DNA of 5,527 bases from Methanomassiliicoccales archaeon. Lineage in GTDB: Archaea; Thermoplasmatota; Thermoplasmata; Methanomassiliicoccales; Methanomethylophilaceae. The stretch is from positions 1 to 5,527 of the forward strand of contig CAAFZG010000042.1 of the NCBI GenBank assembly GCA_900767505.1. Reading direction: 5' to 3'. A program made the position numbers and the translations under genes. Below are positions 4,630-5,527 of this stretch, piece after piece. The notes beneath the pieces are model-generated. The model saw only the letters and a list, made by a program, of their open reading frames with translations. It was not told the DNA's origin and ran no database searches. Each line of letters opens with the position of its first letter. Within the stretch, counting starts at the first letter, position 1.

Positions 4630-5527
4630 GACCAGGGTCCTGATGACGAAAGCATCAATCAGGATGCATACCGCCAGGGAGAATCCCATCTGGGAGATCA
4701 TCTGTATCGATGAGGACATCAATGCAAGGAAGCACACGGTGAGGATGGATGCCGTCACGACTATGACGGGCTGGACCCTCAGAAGCATGTCCGCCGTCGC
4801 GGCCCTTCTGTCGTGATACCTGTCGGCGAGCCTGCGGACGTGGTTGTCCTGGATCATATCGAACCATATGCCGATGGAGATCGCCATCACGATCATCGCG
4901 ACCTGGACGGTCATCGAGACGCTTCCCCATATGGCCGCCGTGGCGTACTCCATGACGAACATGGAGATCACGATGTTCATGACCGTCGTCACGATGGCCC
5001 TGAGCGAGGAGACGAACGACAGGGTGACGATCATCAGCGTTATCGCGAGGATCGCGAGCATTATCGCGGACACGGGGTCCAATCCCCCTTCCACAGACCC
5101 TATGACCTCGTAGTACACCATCCCGGCACCGGTCATCCATATGCCCTCCATGGGCCCGAAGGAGTCCGCAACGGGCCCCAGGGCCTTCGAGACGGAATCC
5201 GTGGTGTCCAGGGACTCCCTGGACAGCGACGAGCCACATGTGACGTAGGTGACCTTCAGATGCGTGACGACGATGTCCCTGTTGACATCCATCTCGTATC
5301 CGATGAGCCCGAGCGAGCTGTTGATCGCGTAGTCTATCTCCGGACCGCGGCTGTCCACGATCTCCTGCGAAGAGCATCCCGAAAGCTTCAGGTCCCTGAC
5401 GATGCGGTTGTAGGGCTGCACCGACATGGGATCCGTCCTGTCGAGGATCACGGCGGCGTTGTCCAACACCAGGTCGGGATCTGGATCGGTCAGGCCCGAT
5501 TCCGCTTCCGCGAGCACTGCATACCAG
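4585..5527 (-). CDS. RND/MMPL-family exporter, C-terminal half (continues past the right edge)
   Basis: Membrane transporter of the RND superfamily, MMPL/HAE3-like. The frame is open to the edge: codons before the GTG at 5517 read Trp-Tyr-Ala, so the true start is outside and 313 C-terminal residues are visible (counted from that Trp). Residues 1 to about 145 are an extracytoplasmic domain with two Cys (about 51 and 97). Then come five helices (about 150-172, 176-200, 202-225, 252-271, 281-304), as in TM8-TM12 of the second repeat of an RND protein. SIGIWFDMIQDNHVRRL (about 217-233) sits where these proteins usually have G-[IV]-D-Y ... R-x-R-E; here Trp-Phe replaces the Asp-Tyr pair, with an Asp right after. 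The last helix has LIDAFVIRTLVSPTLF, a conserved family ending, and the protein closes with a basic SWRRRRD tail. The 3' end overlaps the convergent MFS gene by 45 nt. Lipid or surface-component export is possible; the substrate is unknown. Confidence 0.85.
   Translation of the reverse strand, partial: WYAVLAEAESGLTDPDPDLVLDNAAVILDRTDPMSVQPYNRIVRDLKLSGCSSQEIVDSRGPEIDYAINSSLGLIGYEMDVNRDIVVTHLKVTYVTCGSSLSRESLDTTDSVSKALGPVADSFGPMEGIWMTGAGMVYYEVIGSVEGGLDPVSAIMLAILAITLMIVTLSFVSSLRAIVTTVMNIVISMFVMEYATAAIWGSVSMTVQVAMIVMAISIGIWFDMIQDNHVRRLADRYHDRRAATADMLLRVQPVIVVTASILTVCFLALMSSSIQMISQMGFSLAVCILIDAFVIRTLVSPTLFSGSWRRRRD

Noticed and set aside
4655..5377. 240-codon alternative minus frame inside the RND gene
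   Set aside because: Low-complexity Arg/His/Asp composition; the frame with five helices and the family ending is the real one.

Overview
The window looks like one end of an assembled contig from an archaeon, most likely a host- or anoxic-sediment-associated member of the Methanomassiliicoccales/Thermoplasmata. The reasons are: archaeal-type TATA boxes about 26 bp upstream of expected transcript starts; two genes that appear to be leaderless; GGTG-type ribosome binding sites inside operons; frequent AGG/AGA and ATA codons in moderately GC-rich DNA; and a surface protein that joins an InlB-type B repeat to a transglutaminase-like domain, a combination typical of gut methanogens of that order. 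The lineage is an inference from style, not a proven assignment. Bases 1-20 are not genomic: they match the 3' end of the Illumina read-1 adapter exactly.

Layout. Positions 21-1992 (minus strand) hold a two-gene unit: a 600-residue secreted or membrane-anchored InlB-repeat/transglutaminase-like protein, and, 14 nt downstream, the first 51 codons of an unrecognised gene cut off by the contig end. The transglutaminase-like domain appears to have lost its nucleophile, with Ser where Cys is expected. Positions 1993-2214 hold its promoter and a weak candidate terminator for the genes to the right. Positions 2215-2889 (minus strand) hold two abutting genes for small three-helix membrane proteins that resemble each other and seem to come from an old tandem duplication; I cannot name their function. 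Positions 2890-3120 are a divergent control region with an AT-rich cluster of AGTAAT-type inverted repeats on the small-protein side and a palindrome plus direct repeat around the TATA box on the transporter side. Positions 3121-4629 (plus strand) encode a 14-helix-type MFS drug-efflux-like transporter. Its 3' end overlaps by 45 nt, tail to tail, the 3' end of a minus-strand RND/MMPL-family exporter that runs off the right edge.

The genes share a membrane and cell-surface theme: two exporters of unrelated families facing each other, a pair of tiny membrane proteins divergent from one of them, and a surface protein. Only two links are directly supported by the sequence: cotranscription of the small pair and cotranscription of the surface protein with the truncated gene. 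No RNA genes, CRISPR arrays, insertion sequences or attachment sites were seen.
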